From the NCBI GenBank assembly GCA_019637855.1, contig JAHBUX010000024.1, forward strand, positions 1 through 32,309: 32,309 nucleotides of DNA. The letters run 5' to 3'. Positions 16,058 through 24,560 of the stretch are shown here, one piece after another. The stretch comes from Bdellovibrionales bacterium. Its GTDB lineage: Bacteria > Bdellovibrionota > Bdellovibrionia > Bdellovibrionales > UBA1609. How positions within the stretch are numbered: position 1 is the stretch's first letter; each line of letters starts with the position of its first letter. The notes under the pieces were generated by a model. The model worked only from the letters and a program-made list of their open reading frames with translations. It searched no databases and was not told the origin of the DNA. A program made the translations under genes and the position numbers.

Positions 16058-16681
16058 ATGCGATTTTTAGCTTTTGAAGGCCTGGACGGTTCCGGCAAAT
16101 CCACTCTTATGCAGGGTTTGCGCAGTGAATTTAAGAAACGCGGCCTGCCTTTTGTCGACACCCGCGAACCGGGGGGGACCCCTCTCGGTCAGCAGATTCG
16201 CCAGCTCTTGCTTACGGTTGAAGGGGAGGCGCCCGTCCCGCGCGCCGAAGCTTTGCTTTATCAAGCCGACCGCGCACAAAACGTAGAGACATTGATTAAG
16301 CCCGCTTTGGCCAAGGGCACTTGGGTGTTTAGTGATCGTCACGCGGCGAGTTCCGTCGCGTTTCAAACCGGTGGTCGTGCCCTGGCGGCAGCGGAAATCG
16401 AATGGTTGAATACGTTTTCCACCGGCGGCTTGAAGCCGGACCTTTATGTGCTACTGGATTTGACGGTGGAGGAAAGTCGCCGCCGTTTGGATGGACGTGG
16501 ACAAGACGCCGATCGCTTCGAACGTGAGAAGAGCGATTTTCATGAACGCGTGCGCGGAGCTTATCTGCGCATGGCAAAAGAGGAGCCCGGGTTGTGGCTG
16601 GTGCTGGATGCCTCTGACAAACCCGACGCCATGTTGGGAAAATTGATCGAAGCTTTAAAGAAGAGAAAATGGCTCGATTAA
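16058..16681 (+). CDS. tmk: Thymidylate kinase
   Basis: Tmk phosphorylates dTMP to dTDP in DNA precursor synthesis. The 207-residue protein has the P-loop GLDGSGKST (8-16), the DTREPGGTPLGQQIR segment (34-48) that binds the nucleotide, the SDRHAASSVAFQTGGR segment and an arginine-rich LID (RRRLDGRGQDADRFEREK). Length is as usual (about 205-215). The ATG is preceded by a purine-rich stretch GGGGGGAGATGG about 18 nt upstream. Spacing is longer than ideal. It overlaps holB by 13 nt, so the two are coupled. Confidence 0.95.
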   Translation: MRFLAFEGLDGSGKSTLMQGLRSEFKKRGLPFVDTREPGGTPLGQQIRQLLLTVEGEAPVPRAEALLYQADRAQNVETLIKPALAKGTWVFSDRHAASSVAFQTGGRALAAAEIEWLNTFSTGGLKPDLYVLLDLTVEESRRRLDGRGQDADRFEREKSDFHERVRGAYLRMAKEEPGLWLVLDASDKPDAMLGKLIEALKKRKWLD

Positions 16682-17610
16682 TCGATGAGATTTTAGGACA
16701 TGCCAGCGCCTGGGAGCAACTGGAACGGCAACGCCGCGATGGCCATTTGCCGCATGCGCTGGCATTCACTGGACCCTCCGGTATAGGCAAGCGCCGCATG
16801 GCGTGGGCTTTGGCGCAAGCCTTACTTTGTGAAGGCGAGAACAAGCCGTGTGGCCAGTGTGGTTCATGTCGCCGAGTCGAACAGCAGCAGAGCGAAAGCG
16901 TGTTGTTGATCGAACCACAAGGTCCACAGATCAAGCTCGAAGCAGCTCATCAAGTGCTTGAGTTTTTATCTTTGCGCCGTCTAGGGGCCGCACGCGTGAT
17001 CATTGTCAATGAGGCCCAGCTTATGAATGCGCAGGCTGCGAATTCGCTGTTGAAGGTGGTCGAAGAGCCTCCTCCAAACTCATATTTTATTTTTATCGTG
17101 CCGGAAATCACGCAATTGTTGCCAACCTTACGTTCGCGCAGTCAGGTGCTGCGTTTTTATCCTTTGAGCTCCGCCGAGCTGGCGCAAGGTGAAAAGGTGG
17201 AGGCGTGGATGCTTAAATCCGCACGTGGCAGCTTTGAACGTCTGGCCGCTTTTCAAGATGAAGAGACCGGTGAACTGCGCCAACTGGCTTTCGACTTTTT
17301 AACCAGTGCTTTGAGTGGTGAGCGCCGCGGACTAGAACGGATATTGGGTGAAACCAAAGATCGTGAGGCGGCTCTGCAGTCGGCGCGTTTTTTACAGCAG
17401 ATCCTGCGTGACTGGACGCTGTTGGGAACCGGCGAAGAGATTCACAGCGATTTTAAAAGTGCAATGGCTGGCTTTCCGGAGCGCCTGCCTCGACACAAGG
17501 TCGAACTGTGGCGGCGGGCTCAGCAAATGGAGAGCGATTTGATCGGCAACGTGGATCGCGTGCTGCTCTTTGAAAACTTTTTTTACCGGTCCCACTCGGA
17601 CTTAAGGTAA
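16669..17610 (+). CDS. holB: DNA polymerase III delta-prime subunit (clamp loader)
   Basis: This is a 313-residue AAA+ protein of the clamp-loader complex. The Walker A-like loop is GPSGIGKRR (35-43), where the usual Ser/Thr after GK is Arg, fitting the non-hydrolysing delta-prime rather than tau/gamma. A zinc module follows (Cys54, 61, 64 and 67 in LLCEGENKPCGQCGSC). The segment NEAQLMNAQAANSLLKVVEEPP carries the Walker B-like region. The 'SRC' motif reads SRS in LRSRSQ. The gene overlaps tmk, and tatD starts 9 bp after its stop. The tmk-holB-tatD order is conserved in many bacteria, which strengthens the call. Confidence 0.9.
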   Translation: MARLIDEILGHASAWEQLERQRRDGHLPHALAFTGPSGIGKRRMAWALAQALLCEGENKPCGQCGSCRRVEQQQSESVLLIEPQGPQIKLEAAHQVLEFLSLRRLGAARVIIVNEAQLMNAQAANSLLKVVEEPPPNSYFIFIVPEITQLLPTLRSRSQVLRFYPLSSAELAQGEKVEAWMLKSARGSFERLAAFQDEETGELRQLAFDFLTSALSGERRGLERILGETKDREAALQSARFLQQILRDWTLLGTGEEIHSDFKSAMAGFPERLPRHKVELWRRAQQMESDLIGNVDRVLLFENFFYRSHSDLR

Positions 17611-17619
17611 AATCAAAAC

Positions 17620-18393
17620 ATGCAGTGGATCGACGTGCACACCCATATCAATATGCTCGAGATGACTCCTGAGCAGGCATTGGCGTCGGCGGCTGAGCAA
17701 CAGGTGAATCATATGATTACCATCGGCACTTGCCCGGACGACTTGCCGGTGGTGCTAGCTCTGGCGCAGAAGTTCTATCCGCAGGTGGGTTGCACTTTGG
17801 GAATTCACCCGCATGAGGCCGAACTCTATAGCGCTGAGATCGAGAAATTTATCCGCGCGCACGCCACCGCCAAAGAGGTGGTGGCCATTGGTGAGACCGG
17901 TCTAGACTACTATTACAACAACGCTCCGAAGGAGCAGCAGATCCACGCTTTCCGCGCCCAGCTGCAGATTGCCCAGGATCTGGGTTTGCCGGTTGAGATT
18001 CACACTCGTGACGCAGAGCCCGACACCATGACCATTCTGCGCGATTTTCAAGGCGGTAAACGTGGTCTCTTGCATTGTTTTACCGGCACTTGGGAGATGG
18101 CCAAGGTCGGCTTGGATTGCGGCTATGATATTTCCATCAGCGGCGTGGTGACGTTCAAGAATGCGCAAGCTTTGCGCGACGTCGTTAAACAGGTACCGCT
18201 TGACCGTCTGCATATCGAAACAGACGCCCCGTTTTTGGCGCCTATTCCGCATCGGGGTAAGAAGAATCAACCGGCCTTTGTCACCCACACGGCGGCCTTA
18301 GTTGCCGACCTGAAAGGTGTGACGCTCGAGACACTGTCGGCGCAGCTGCGCAAGAACGCGCAAGCGTTGTTTCCGAAGATGGCTTTTCAATAG
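17620..18393 (+). CDS. tatD: TatD-family metal-dependent deoxyribonuclease
   Basis: The 257-residue TIM-barrel hydrolase has the full metal site: His7 and His9 (DVHTH), Glu92 in AIGETGLDYYYNN, His128 in EIHTRDA, His152 in LLHCFTG and Asp202 in IETDAPFL. TatD-type enzymes cleave DNA 3'-5' and process damaged or degraded DNA. The ATG at 17620 lies 9 bp after the holB stop and completes the tmk-holB-tatD cluster. Whether this is TatD, YcfH or YjjV cannot be told by eye. Confidence 0.93.
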   Translation: MQWIDVHTHINMLEMTPEQALASAAEQQVNHMITIGTCPDDLPVVLALAQKFYPQVGCTLGIHPHEAELYSAEIEKFIRAHATAKEVVAIGETGLDYYYNNAPKEQQIHAFRAQLQIAQDLGLPVEIHTRDAEPDTMTILRDFQGGKRGLLHCFTGTWEMAKVGLDCGYDISISGVVTFKNAQALRDVVKQVPLDRLHIETDAPFLAPIPHRGKKNQPAFVTHTAALVADLKGVTLETLSAQLRKNAQALFPKMAFQ

Positions 18394-18402
18394 CCTCAAG
18401 GG

Positions 18403-18431
18403 TTGCCATTTCCCTCTCTTGGGCCTAGATT
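18403..18431 (+). promoter_or_regulatory. Sigma70-type promoter of the gapA-pgk-tpiA operon
   Basis: TTGCCA (18403-18408) and TAGATT (18426-18431) are separated by exactly 17 nt, matching the -35 at 5/6 and the -10 at 4/6. Transcription would start near 18438, giving a leader of about 25 nt before the TTG start at 18463. Confidence 0.65.
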
Positions 18432-18450
18432 GGGCTCGCGAAAATTAAAA

Positions 18451-18465
18451 AGGAGAATGACGTTG
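18451..18465 (+). promoter_or_regulatory. Ribosome binding site that decides the gapA TTG start
   Basis: AGGAG at 18451-18455 is 7 nt from TTG at 18463-18465, the ideal distance. It is only 1 nt from the ATG at 18457, too close to work. The TTG start gives MKKVRVGINGFGR, the normal GAPDH N-terminus. Confidence 0.7.
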
Positions 18466-19470
18466 AAAAAAGTCCGCGTGGGCATCAATGGTTTTGGCCG
18501 CATCGGTCGTTTGGCATTTCGGGCCGGTTTCGAACAGGTCGAGTTCGTCGGCATCAACAACCTCAGTGACGCCAAAGGTGCCGCCCATCTCTTGAAGTAC
18601 GACAGCACGCACGGACGTTTCAGCGGCACGGTTGCGCACGATGAGAAGAATCTGATCGTGAACGGCAAAAAGATTCCACTTTCGGCCTGTAAAAACCCGG
18701 CCGATATCCCGTGGAAAGAGTGGGGCGCCGATATCGTCTTGGAATGCACGGGCGCTTTCAAAAGCAAAGAGGATTTTGCCAAACACATTCAAGCTGGCGC
18801 TAAACGCGTTTTGGTTTCGGCCCCCGCGGACGGCGTAGATCTGACCGTGGTCTATGGCATCAATCACACGGCTTATGATCCGGGCAAACATCATGTGTTG
18901 AGCAATGCCTCTTGCACCACTAACTGTCTGGCTCCTTTCGCCAAAGTGTTGAACGACACGTTTGGCATCGAATCGGGTTTAATGACCACCATTCACTCGT
19001 ACACCAACGATCAGATGGTTTTGGATGGGCCGCACAAAGATCTGCGTCGCGCGCGTGCGGCTGCTCTGTCGATGATTCCTACCACCACCGGTGCGGCTAA
19101 GGCCGTGGGCTTGGTGTTGCCCGAGCTCAAAGGTAAATTTGACGGCACTTCGATTCGCGTGCCCACGCCCAATGTGTCCCTGGTTGATTTGACTTTCCGT
19201 TCGCTTAAGCCGGTCAGTGTCGACGCCATCAATGAGGCGTTCCGTAAGGCCTCTGAAGAAGGTCCGTTAAAAGGCGTGCTGGCGGTTGAGAGCGATCCGT
19301 GCGTGAGCGTGGATTTCAACGGCAGCCCGTACAGCTCGGTGATCGATGTGGGCAACACGATGGTGATCGGTCAAAATCTGGCCAAGGTGTTCTCTTGGTA
19401 TGACAATGAGATGGGATTCTCGCATCGCATGATCGACGTGGCTAAATACATGTCTGAGAAAGGCTTGTAA
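18463..19470 (+). CDS. gapA: Glyceraldehyde-3-phosphate dehydrogenase
   Basis: The enzyme oxidises glyceraldehyde-3-phosphate to 1,3-bisphosphoglycerate in glycolysis. With the TTG start it has 335 residues, as usual. Visible motifs are the NAD-binding GINGFGRIGR (7-16), the catalytic Cys151 in SNASCTTNC, His178 in TTIHSYTND, and the SWYDNEMGFSHRM end. Residue Asn33 in GINNLSD sits where an Asp normally selects NAD. Gly189 in VLDGPHKD follows the usual cofactor-loop position. The gene has its own promoter just after tatD, and pgk starts 1 bp after its stop. Confidence 0.97.
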   Translation: MKKVRVGINGFGRIGRLAFRAGFEQVEFVGINNLSDAKGAAHLLKYDSTHGRFSGTVAHDEKNLIVNGKKIPLSACKNPADIPWKEWGADIVLECTGAFKSKEDFAKHIQAGAKRVLVSAPADGVDLTVVYGINHTAYDPGKHHVLSNASCTTNCLAPFAKVLNDTFGIESGLMTTIHSYTNDQMVLDGPHKDLRRARAAALSMIPTTTGAAKAVGLVLPELKGKFDGTSIRVPTPNVSLVDLTFRSLKPVSVDAINEAFRKASEEGPLKGVLAVESDPCVSVDFNGSPYSSVIDVGNTMVIGQNLAKVFSWYDNEMGFSHRMIDVAKYMSEKGL

Positions 19471-19471
19471 G

Positions 19472-20707
19472 ATGCCCTCAAAGACCCTGGAAGGTATTAA
19501 GTCCATCGAGAACTTTCCTCTCGAGGACAAACGCCTATTCCTGCGTTTGGATTTGAATGTGCCGTTGAATGAAGCCGGCGAGATCACCGACGACACGCGG
19601 GTGCAAGCGGCGTTGCCGACCATTCGTTACGCCATCGACAAAGGCGCCAAGATTGTTTTGGCTTCGCACTTGGGGCGGCCAAAGGGCCCGCAGGATCGCG
19701 ACAAGTATTCTTTGGAGCCGGTCGCAAAATATCTTACTGGCTTGCTAGGTAAAGAGATTATCTTGGTTGAAGAGTCGCGCAGTCATGCTCCCAAAGCTTT
19801 GCTGGCGGGGTTGAAACCTTCACAGATAATTATGCTCGAAAACCTGCGTTTTGATCCGGGCGAAGAGAAGAACGATCGCGATTTCGCCCAGTGGATTGCC
19901 GAATTCACTGACATCTATATTAATGATGCCTTCGGCGCCTCTCACCGCGCTCACGCCAGCATCGTGGCTTTGCCCGAACTGATGGAAAAGCGCGGCTTGG
20001 GTTTTCTGATGCGTAAAGAGATCGAGATGCTTGATCGCGTGCGCCTGAATCCTGAACACCCGTTTATCACCGTGCTTGGTGGTGCTAAGGTCAGCGACAA
20101 GATCGAAGTGATCGAAGTGTTAATGGATCGCGTGGACTCGCTGATTATCGGCGGCGCGATGGCGTACACCTTCTTGGCGTCACAGAATATCGCCGTGGGT
20201 AAGAGCTTGGTGGAAAAAGACAGAATTCGCTTTGCCGGAGAGTTGATCGATCGCGCGAAGGCGCGCGGCAAGCGTTTGCTTTTGCCCATCGATCATCGCA
20301 TCACCAAAGATATAAAAGATACCGCTTCTTTGAAAGTCACCGATACGGCAGCGATTCCAGATGGCTGGATGGGCGTGGATATCGGCCCCAAAACCGAGGC
20401 GGCCTACGCGGCGGAATTGAAGCGCGGCAAAACCATCTTTTGGAATGGACCGATGGGCGTGTTTGAAACGCCTGAGTTTGCCCAAGGGACGTTTGCGGTC
20501 GCGCGTGCTATTACGGAGACGTCGGCAATTACCGTCGTCGGTGGTGGAGACTCCGCTTCGGCCGCACAGGCTTCGGGCTTGGCCGACAAATTTTCGCATA
20601 TTTCAACGGGTGGTGGTGCCAGCCTCGAATTCCTGCAAGGTGATAAGCTTCCGGGAGTCGAAGCGGTGCGCGCGCCGAAACGGTCTGAAGCCGTAGTGGA
20701 GGAGTAG
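19472..20707 (+). CDS. pgk: Phosphoglycerate kinase
   Basis: The 411-residue enzyme transfers a phosphate from 1,3-bisphosphoglycerate to ADP. The N-terminal half shows LFLRLDLNVPLN, ASHLGRPKG, MLENLRFDPGEEKND and NDAFGASHRAHAS. The nucleotide half shows LGGAKVSDKIEV, IIGGAMAYTFL, WNGPMGVFETP and VVGGGDSASAAQASG. The length is slightly above the usual 390-400 because of an acidic C-terminal tail (APKRSEAVVEE). The ATG starts 1 bp after gapA's stop, with GAAAGG inside the end of gapA as ribosome binding site. Operonic with gapA and tpiA. Confidence 0.97.
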   Translation: MPSKTLEGIKSIENFPLEDKRLFLRLDLNVPLNEAGEITDDTRVQAALPTIRYAIDKGAKIVLASHLGRPKGPQDRDKYSLEPVAKYLTGLLGKEIILVEESRSHAPKALLAGLKPSQIIMLENLRFDPGEEKNDRDFAQWIAEFTDIYINDAFGASHRAHASIVALPELMEKRGLGFLMRKEIEMLDRVRLNPEHPFITVLGGAKVSDKIEVIEVLMDRVDSLIIGGAMAYTFLASQNIAVGKSLVEKDRIRFAGELIDRAKARGKRLLLPIDHRITKDIKDTASLKVTDTAAIPDGWMGVDIGPKTEAAYAAELKRGKTIFWNGPMGVFETPEFAQGTFAVARAITETSAITVVGGGDSASAAQASGLADKFSHISTGGGASLEFLQGDKLPGVEAVRAPKRSEAVVEE

Positions 20708-20710
20708 GGG

Positions 20711-21469
20711 ATGACAGGGTTCTTCTGTGCCGGCAATTGGAAGATGAACAAGACTCCTGAGCAGGCCGCTCAGTTTGTGCGTCAGCTGAAAGAGTCTGCG
20801 ACTGCCGAGGAACAAAAACACCTGGTACTGCTTCCCACTGCTTTGATCGCCTATGAAGTGGCACAAGGACTGAAAGGTTCCGGCGTGGCTTGGGGTGGTC
20901 AGAATTGTTATTTTGAAAACTCGGGCGCCTTCACTGGCGAGAGCTCGCCATCCTTGATGAAGGAGATGGGGGCAAAGTTCTGTTTGGTGGGCCATAGCGA
21001 ACGCCGGCAGATCTTTGCGGAACCAGATGATATGTTGGCTAAGAAGACGGCGGCCCTCCAGAACCTCGGTATGATTCCCATAGTGTGTGTGGGAGAGACG
21101 CAAGATGATCGCCGTTGGAATCGCACTCAAGAAGTCATCGTGCGCCAAACTCGTTTGGCTTTAGCTTCGGCCGATCCGTCTAAACCAATTTGGTTGGCCT
21201 ATGAGCCTGTGTGGGCCATCGGCACTGGCCAGGTGGCCACGCCCGAACAGGTGGAAGAAGCACACGGCATTTTACGCAAAGCTTTGAAAGAGTGGAGTGC
21301 AATGACCTCCGATCGCATTCCCATTCTTTATGGTGGCAGCGTGAAGGCGGAGAACTCGGCTTCGCTGGCGGCGTTGAACAACGTGAATGGCTTTTTGATT
21401 GGTGGTGCCTCATTGGCTGTGGATGATCTTTTGAAGATCTATCGCAATTCGCAGACCGTTCGTAGTTGA
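20711..21469 (+). CDS. tpiA: Triosephosphate isomerase
   Basis: It interconverts dihydroxyacetone phosphate and glyceraldehyde-3-phosphate. The catalytic residues are Lys11 (AGNWKMN), His95 (VGHSERR) and Glu165 (AYEPVWAIGTG), with the phosphate-binding ILYGGSVKAENS and GFLIGGASL loops. The length of 252 residues is usual. It begins 3 bp after pgk's stop. The stop is 2 bp from the stop of a convergent gene with no room for a terminator, so transcripts from the two sides probably overlap. Confidence 0.97.
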   Translation: MTGFFCAGNWKMNKTPEQAAQFVRQLKESATAEEQKHLVLLPTALIAYEVAQGLKGSGVAWGGQNCYFENSGAFTGESSPSLMKEMGAKFCLVGHSERRQIFAEPDDMLAKKTAALQNLGMIPIVCVGETQDDRRWNRTQEVIVRQTRLALASADPSKPIWLAYEPVWAIGTGQVATPEQVEEAHGILRKALKEWSAMTSDRIPILYGGSVKAENSASLAALNNVNGFLIGGASLAVDDLLKIYRNSQTVRS

Positions 21470-21471
21470 GT

Positions 21472-22944
21472 CTAACGACCGCAACCTTTGATCGCTCTTT
21501 TGCTGCAATAGTTCTTGTAGGCCGTCGCGCCGATGGAAAAAATCGACGGTCCGAAGGAGTTTGAGACGTCTTTTCCCGGATGGCCTTCGATCGCTTCGGC
21601 CGGCATGGGCTTTTTGGCGTCAAAACTTGCCGGATTAAAGGCGCCTGCGGATTCTCCGCTGCTGTCAGATCCGCCGTCACCGTCGTTTGTGCCGCCACCG
21701 CCACTACCAAAACCGCCTAGACTTCCTGCCTTTGTGGCGACTCCACGAGACACACCTTCACGAGTCCCATTAAGGCCGCTGGCAACCCCGCTGCCAGTGG
21801 CGCCGCTACCGCCGAAACTACCGCCGCCGGTGGAGGCGCCATAGCCCAACGTGCTGACCGCGGTGCTTGCGGATCTAGAGGCATCGGCGGCTTCAGACGC
21901 GGATTGGGGCGAGTAGCCAGTAGACACTTGTGCGTCAGTTCCGGCGGGTTTGCTGGCGGTCAAGAAAACGGGATCGGTCGGGCAGCTCTCGCGTGCGCGG
22001 TTTAACATCTCGGCCGAGTTCTCAGATAAGCAATTCACACCGGTGCAAGTGGACGCGGCATTGAGGCGCACGCAACTCGGGCATCCAGCGCGGCCGCTGG
22101 ATTGACAGAAGCGATAGGCCACAGCGTCTTGGCAGAAGGCCGAACCCAAACCTTCACCGCGTTTGTCGATCACCAAATTGGTTTTTGCCTGCACGGCACC
22201 ACTGTCGCTTACGGCGCTGGTGCTGTTCAAGGCGCAGTAGCGGTCGGCAAAGGCGATACAACGTGAGTCTCCCTGAGACGTTGCACAGCGCGCGACGTAG
22301 TCACCATTGCAGTCTGAAAACCTCTCCGAACCATTGGCTGAGCAATTCAAACTACTGCCGCTTTGAGCGGTCGTCGGCGTCGCCTCCGATGTCTGGTCGC
22401 CTTTGTCCTTCTGCTGTTGCTGCGGTGTTTGCATTGGAGCACCGGCCCCGTTTTGCGAGGCATCTTTCGTTTTGTTCGTGTCTTGTCCGTCTTGCGCCAG
22501 GTTGCCATCGGCCTGAGTGAGTCGTGTCAGTTCTGCATCGATGGGCTGTTCGCACTTGCTGCGTTTTACGCCGGGAATTTGCTGAGCCTCGCGTGCGGCC
22601 TGGGGGTTTTTGGCCGATGCAGCTTGCGCGCTCTTCTGTGCTTGATCACAACTTTGCGTACAGGACTTCTTGGCCGCGGCACAGGTGGTGCGGGCGTTGT
22701 TAATGGCCGAGCGTTGGGAGGCGATATCTCGTTGCAGCGAACCCGAGTTGGTATTGATGTTGGCACCGGAAGCGGCGCCGGTGGCGGCAGATCTGGCCGC
22801 ATCCGTAGAAGCCACGCCAGCCACTGCCCCTTTACATTGGGAGTCGGAGCTTTGCGCGGCACTTTGACATTGCGCTAAGTACTGGGCCTTGGCCGATATC
22901 GAAAGGCCAAGCAGGAGGATAAACACAAAAAGCCGGTCAACCAT
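21472..22944 (-). CDS. Secreted cysteine-rich low-complexity protein, 490 aa
   Basis: The signal peptide (LFVFILLLGLSISAKA) is cut before Q21. The mature part has 20 cysteines, an even number that would allow ten disulfides. Most lie in three blocks (about 25-145, 200-250 and 265-325). Block motifs such as YCALNS, FCQDAVAYRFCQSSG and RAGCPSCVRLN have no family I recognise. The first third and the last third are Ala/Ser/Gly/Gln rich; a stretch near 365-430 is glycine-rich and probably disordered. Ribosome binding site is weak (GAGAAG). It converges with tpiA and diverges from the haem operon, sharing the 297-bp region 22945-23241. Likely extracellular or periplasmic; no enzyme motif is seen. 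Confidence 0.75.
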   Translation of the reverse strand: MVDRLFVFILLLGLSISAKAQYLAQCQSAAQSSDSQCKGAVAGVASTDAARSAATGAASGANINTNSGSLQRDIASQRSAINNARTTCAAAKKSCTQSCDQAQKSAQAASAKNPQAAREAQQIPGVKRSKCEQPIDAELTRLTQADGNLAQDGQDTNKTKDASQNGAGAPMQTPQQQQKDKGDQTSEATPTTAQSGSSLNCSANGSERFSDCNGDYVARCATSQGDSRCIAFADRYCALNSTSAVSDSGAVQAKTNLVIDKRGEGLGSAFCQDAVAYRFCQSSGRAGCPSCVRLNAASTCTGVNCLSENSAEMLNRARESCPTDPVFLTASKPAGTDAQVSTGYSPQSASEAADASRSASTAVSTLGYGASTGGGSFGGSGATGSGVASGLNGTREGVSRGVATKAGSLGGFGSGGGGTNDGDGGSDSSGESAGAFNPASFDAKKPMPAEAIEGHPGKDVSNSFGPSIFSIGATAYKNYCSKRAIKGCGR

Positions 22945-23241
22945 ACCTATTGCTTCTCGCTGGCTAGACTCTGGACGAGTGATTAGTGGTAAATAAAAAC
23001 TGTCTCATTCTGATTGTCTCATATCGAATCAAAATGTCACGGTCACCACTCTTAAACGAGGCGAAGGATGAGGTGACCAGTAAATCGTCGAATTGTCGCG
23101 AATCCAGATGTGAAAAGCGCGAATTACTCTTAAGATGATTTTAGGGTGTTCGAAGTATTGAGTTAGTTAGCGGTACGTTTCTCTATCCTCACGTATGCGG
23201 GACAATTTCTGGGGTCAAAAAGTGGTTTGGGGGAACTGGAA
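22945..23241. promoter_or_regulatory. Divergent control region of the haem operon and the Cys-rich gene
   Basis: These 297 bp hold no credible gene. It is more AT-rich than the coding regions. TGTCTCAT occurs twice, at 23001-23008 and 23015-23022 (14 bp between starts), and TAAGAT at 23131-23136 is a weak -10 candidate for the operon. No clear -35 or terminator was found. GGGGGAA at 23229-23235 is the ribosome binding site for the next gene. Confidence 0.4.
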
Positions 23242-24549
23242 ATGAAAGCTGTTGTCGCACTGCTGTGCATTTTTTCCGCCGCGCAGTCCTTCGCGCAAGA
23301 TAGATCTCCACAAGATGAAGCCCTTTGGATCCTGAATCGCCTGACTGGCGTTCGCAATCCGGCTGATTCACCAGTCGCCGCGCAAATGGCGACGTTGATC
23401 ACTAATGGTGATAAAAAAGGCGCCGCCGCTCTGGCCACGCAACAGCCGCAGTTTCTAAGTGTCACCGTCAAAGAGATGGCCGCGCAAATGTCCACCCGCG
23501 AAGAGACGGTGGCTATCCCGTTGAACGATTTCGCTGCCGGCATTATCGGCGTGACTCGCGATGAGTCCGATGCGCGTGAGCTCCTACATGGCAATTTCTA
23601 TTATACCGCTGACCCTGCGAAGATCGCTGCGGTCACGCCGGTGATTCCCAACAATCTGCTCACCGATATTTTATTGAGCAACTTGCATTACAATGCTCTC
23701 GAGCGTTCAAACCTCGATGTGGGCGCGACTTTGCTTCGCGTAGAAGGTCAGCAGATTCCCACCAGCGCCACCACGTCGATCGCCAATCCGGACCCGGCGG
23801 GGATTCTCACCTCACATGCGTTCTTAGCGGCGCATGCTGTAGCCGGAACCAATCGTCGTTTGGTCGAATACACCTTCCGCGAATTCATGTGCACCGAGAT
23901 GATCGGTATGGCCGATACGGGGGCGCCGGATGTACGCATCGGTCGGGATATCGAGCGCTCTCCTGGTGGCGATCCGCTGAAGTTCCAAGCGAACTGCAAG
24001 GGCTGTCACACGGTTATGGACGGCTTTCGCGGCGCTTTCTCGAAGTGGGACTATGTTCCGACTTTGAGCAATGCCGCACAAACGCCCGGTGGCGCCATCT
24101 ATGTGGGTAACGGCGTTACCGCTGGCAACTTCCAACCGCGTATCGATAACAATGCCAATGACAATGCGGCTGGAGTGATGTTCAAAATGAATCGCCCGGA
24201 CTTTGTTCAGTACAGTGGCGGCTACATCCTGCGTGACGATTCTTTTATCAACAACGCGGTCCGCGGCGTGAACGCCACTCGTTTCGGCTGGCGCGGTTTG
24301 GCGCCGGACTCTTCGCCATTAGCGAGCGCGACCGGCGGCGTTCACACCTTTGGCCGCTTGATCGCCAACTCGGCACAGTTCAGCCGCTGCTTCGCCAAAC
24401 GTGTATTTGACCAAATCTGTAAACATGATTTGAGTGACAGTGACAAAGACGCACTCTTTGCCAGCCTCGGTATGGAGTTCGAGCAGAACTCCTACAATCT
24501 CAAAAAACTCTTTCAGGCCGTCGCGGTTCACCCGCGCTGCCGGTTGTAG
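23242..24549 (+). CDS. Exported mono-haem protein with DUF1588/DUF1585-like segments
   Basis: I chose ATG 23242 because GGGGGAA precedes it and the signal peptide (KAVVALLCIFSAAQSFAQ) begins there; TTG 23227 is in frame but unsupported. The 435-residue product has a single c-type haem site, CKGCH at 252-256, in NCKGCHTVMDGFRGAFSKWD. That resembles the 'CxxCH...DPxGxxxExFD' block of DUF1588. The end (FGRLIANSAQFSRCFAKRVFD, then KKLFQAVAVHPRC) resembles DUF1585. Such domains are known from DUF1592-type proteins of planctomycetes and myxobacteria. This version is short and lacks an obvious DUF1587/1592. Four further cysteines follow or precede the haem. It opens a four-gene unit. Function is not known. 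Confidence 0.75.
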   Translation: MKAVVALLCIFSAAQSFAQDRSPQDEALWILNRLTGVRNPADSPVAAQMATLITNGDKKGAAALATQQPQFLSVTVKEMAAQMSTREETVAIPLNDFAAGIIGVTRDESDARELLHGNFYYTADPAKIAAVTPVIPNNLLTDILLSNLHYNALERSNLDVGATLLRVEGQQIPTSATTSIANPDPAGILTSHAFLAAHAVAGTNRRLVEYTFREFMCTEMIGMADTGAPDVRIGRDIERSPGGDPLKFQANCKGCHTVMDGFRGAFSKWDYVPTLSNAAQTPGGAIYVGNGVTAGNFQPRIDNNANDNAAGVMFKMNRPDFVQYSGGYILRDDSFINNAVRGVNATRFGWRGLAPDSSPLASATGGVHTFGRLIANSAQFSRCFAKRVFDQICKHDLSDSDKDALFASLGMEFEQNSYNLKKLFQAVAVHPRCRL

Positions 24550-24560
24550 GAGGGCGGGTT

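Noticed and set aside
16669-17610. DnaX (tau/gamma) identity for the AAA+ protein
   Set aside because: The Walker A loop is GIGKRR without Ser/Thr, the chain is short, and gene order with tmk and tatD fits delta-prime.
20603-21148. Open frame of 181 codons on the minus strand across pgk and tpiA
   Set aside because: It is a shadow of two strongly supported enzymes.
23227-23241. TTG start for the mono-haem protein
   Set aside because: The five extra residues would precede a clean signal peptide, and GGGGGAA fits the ATG at 23242.
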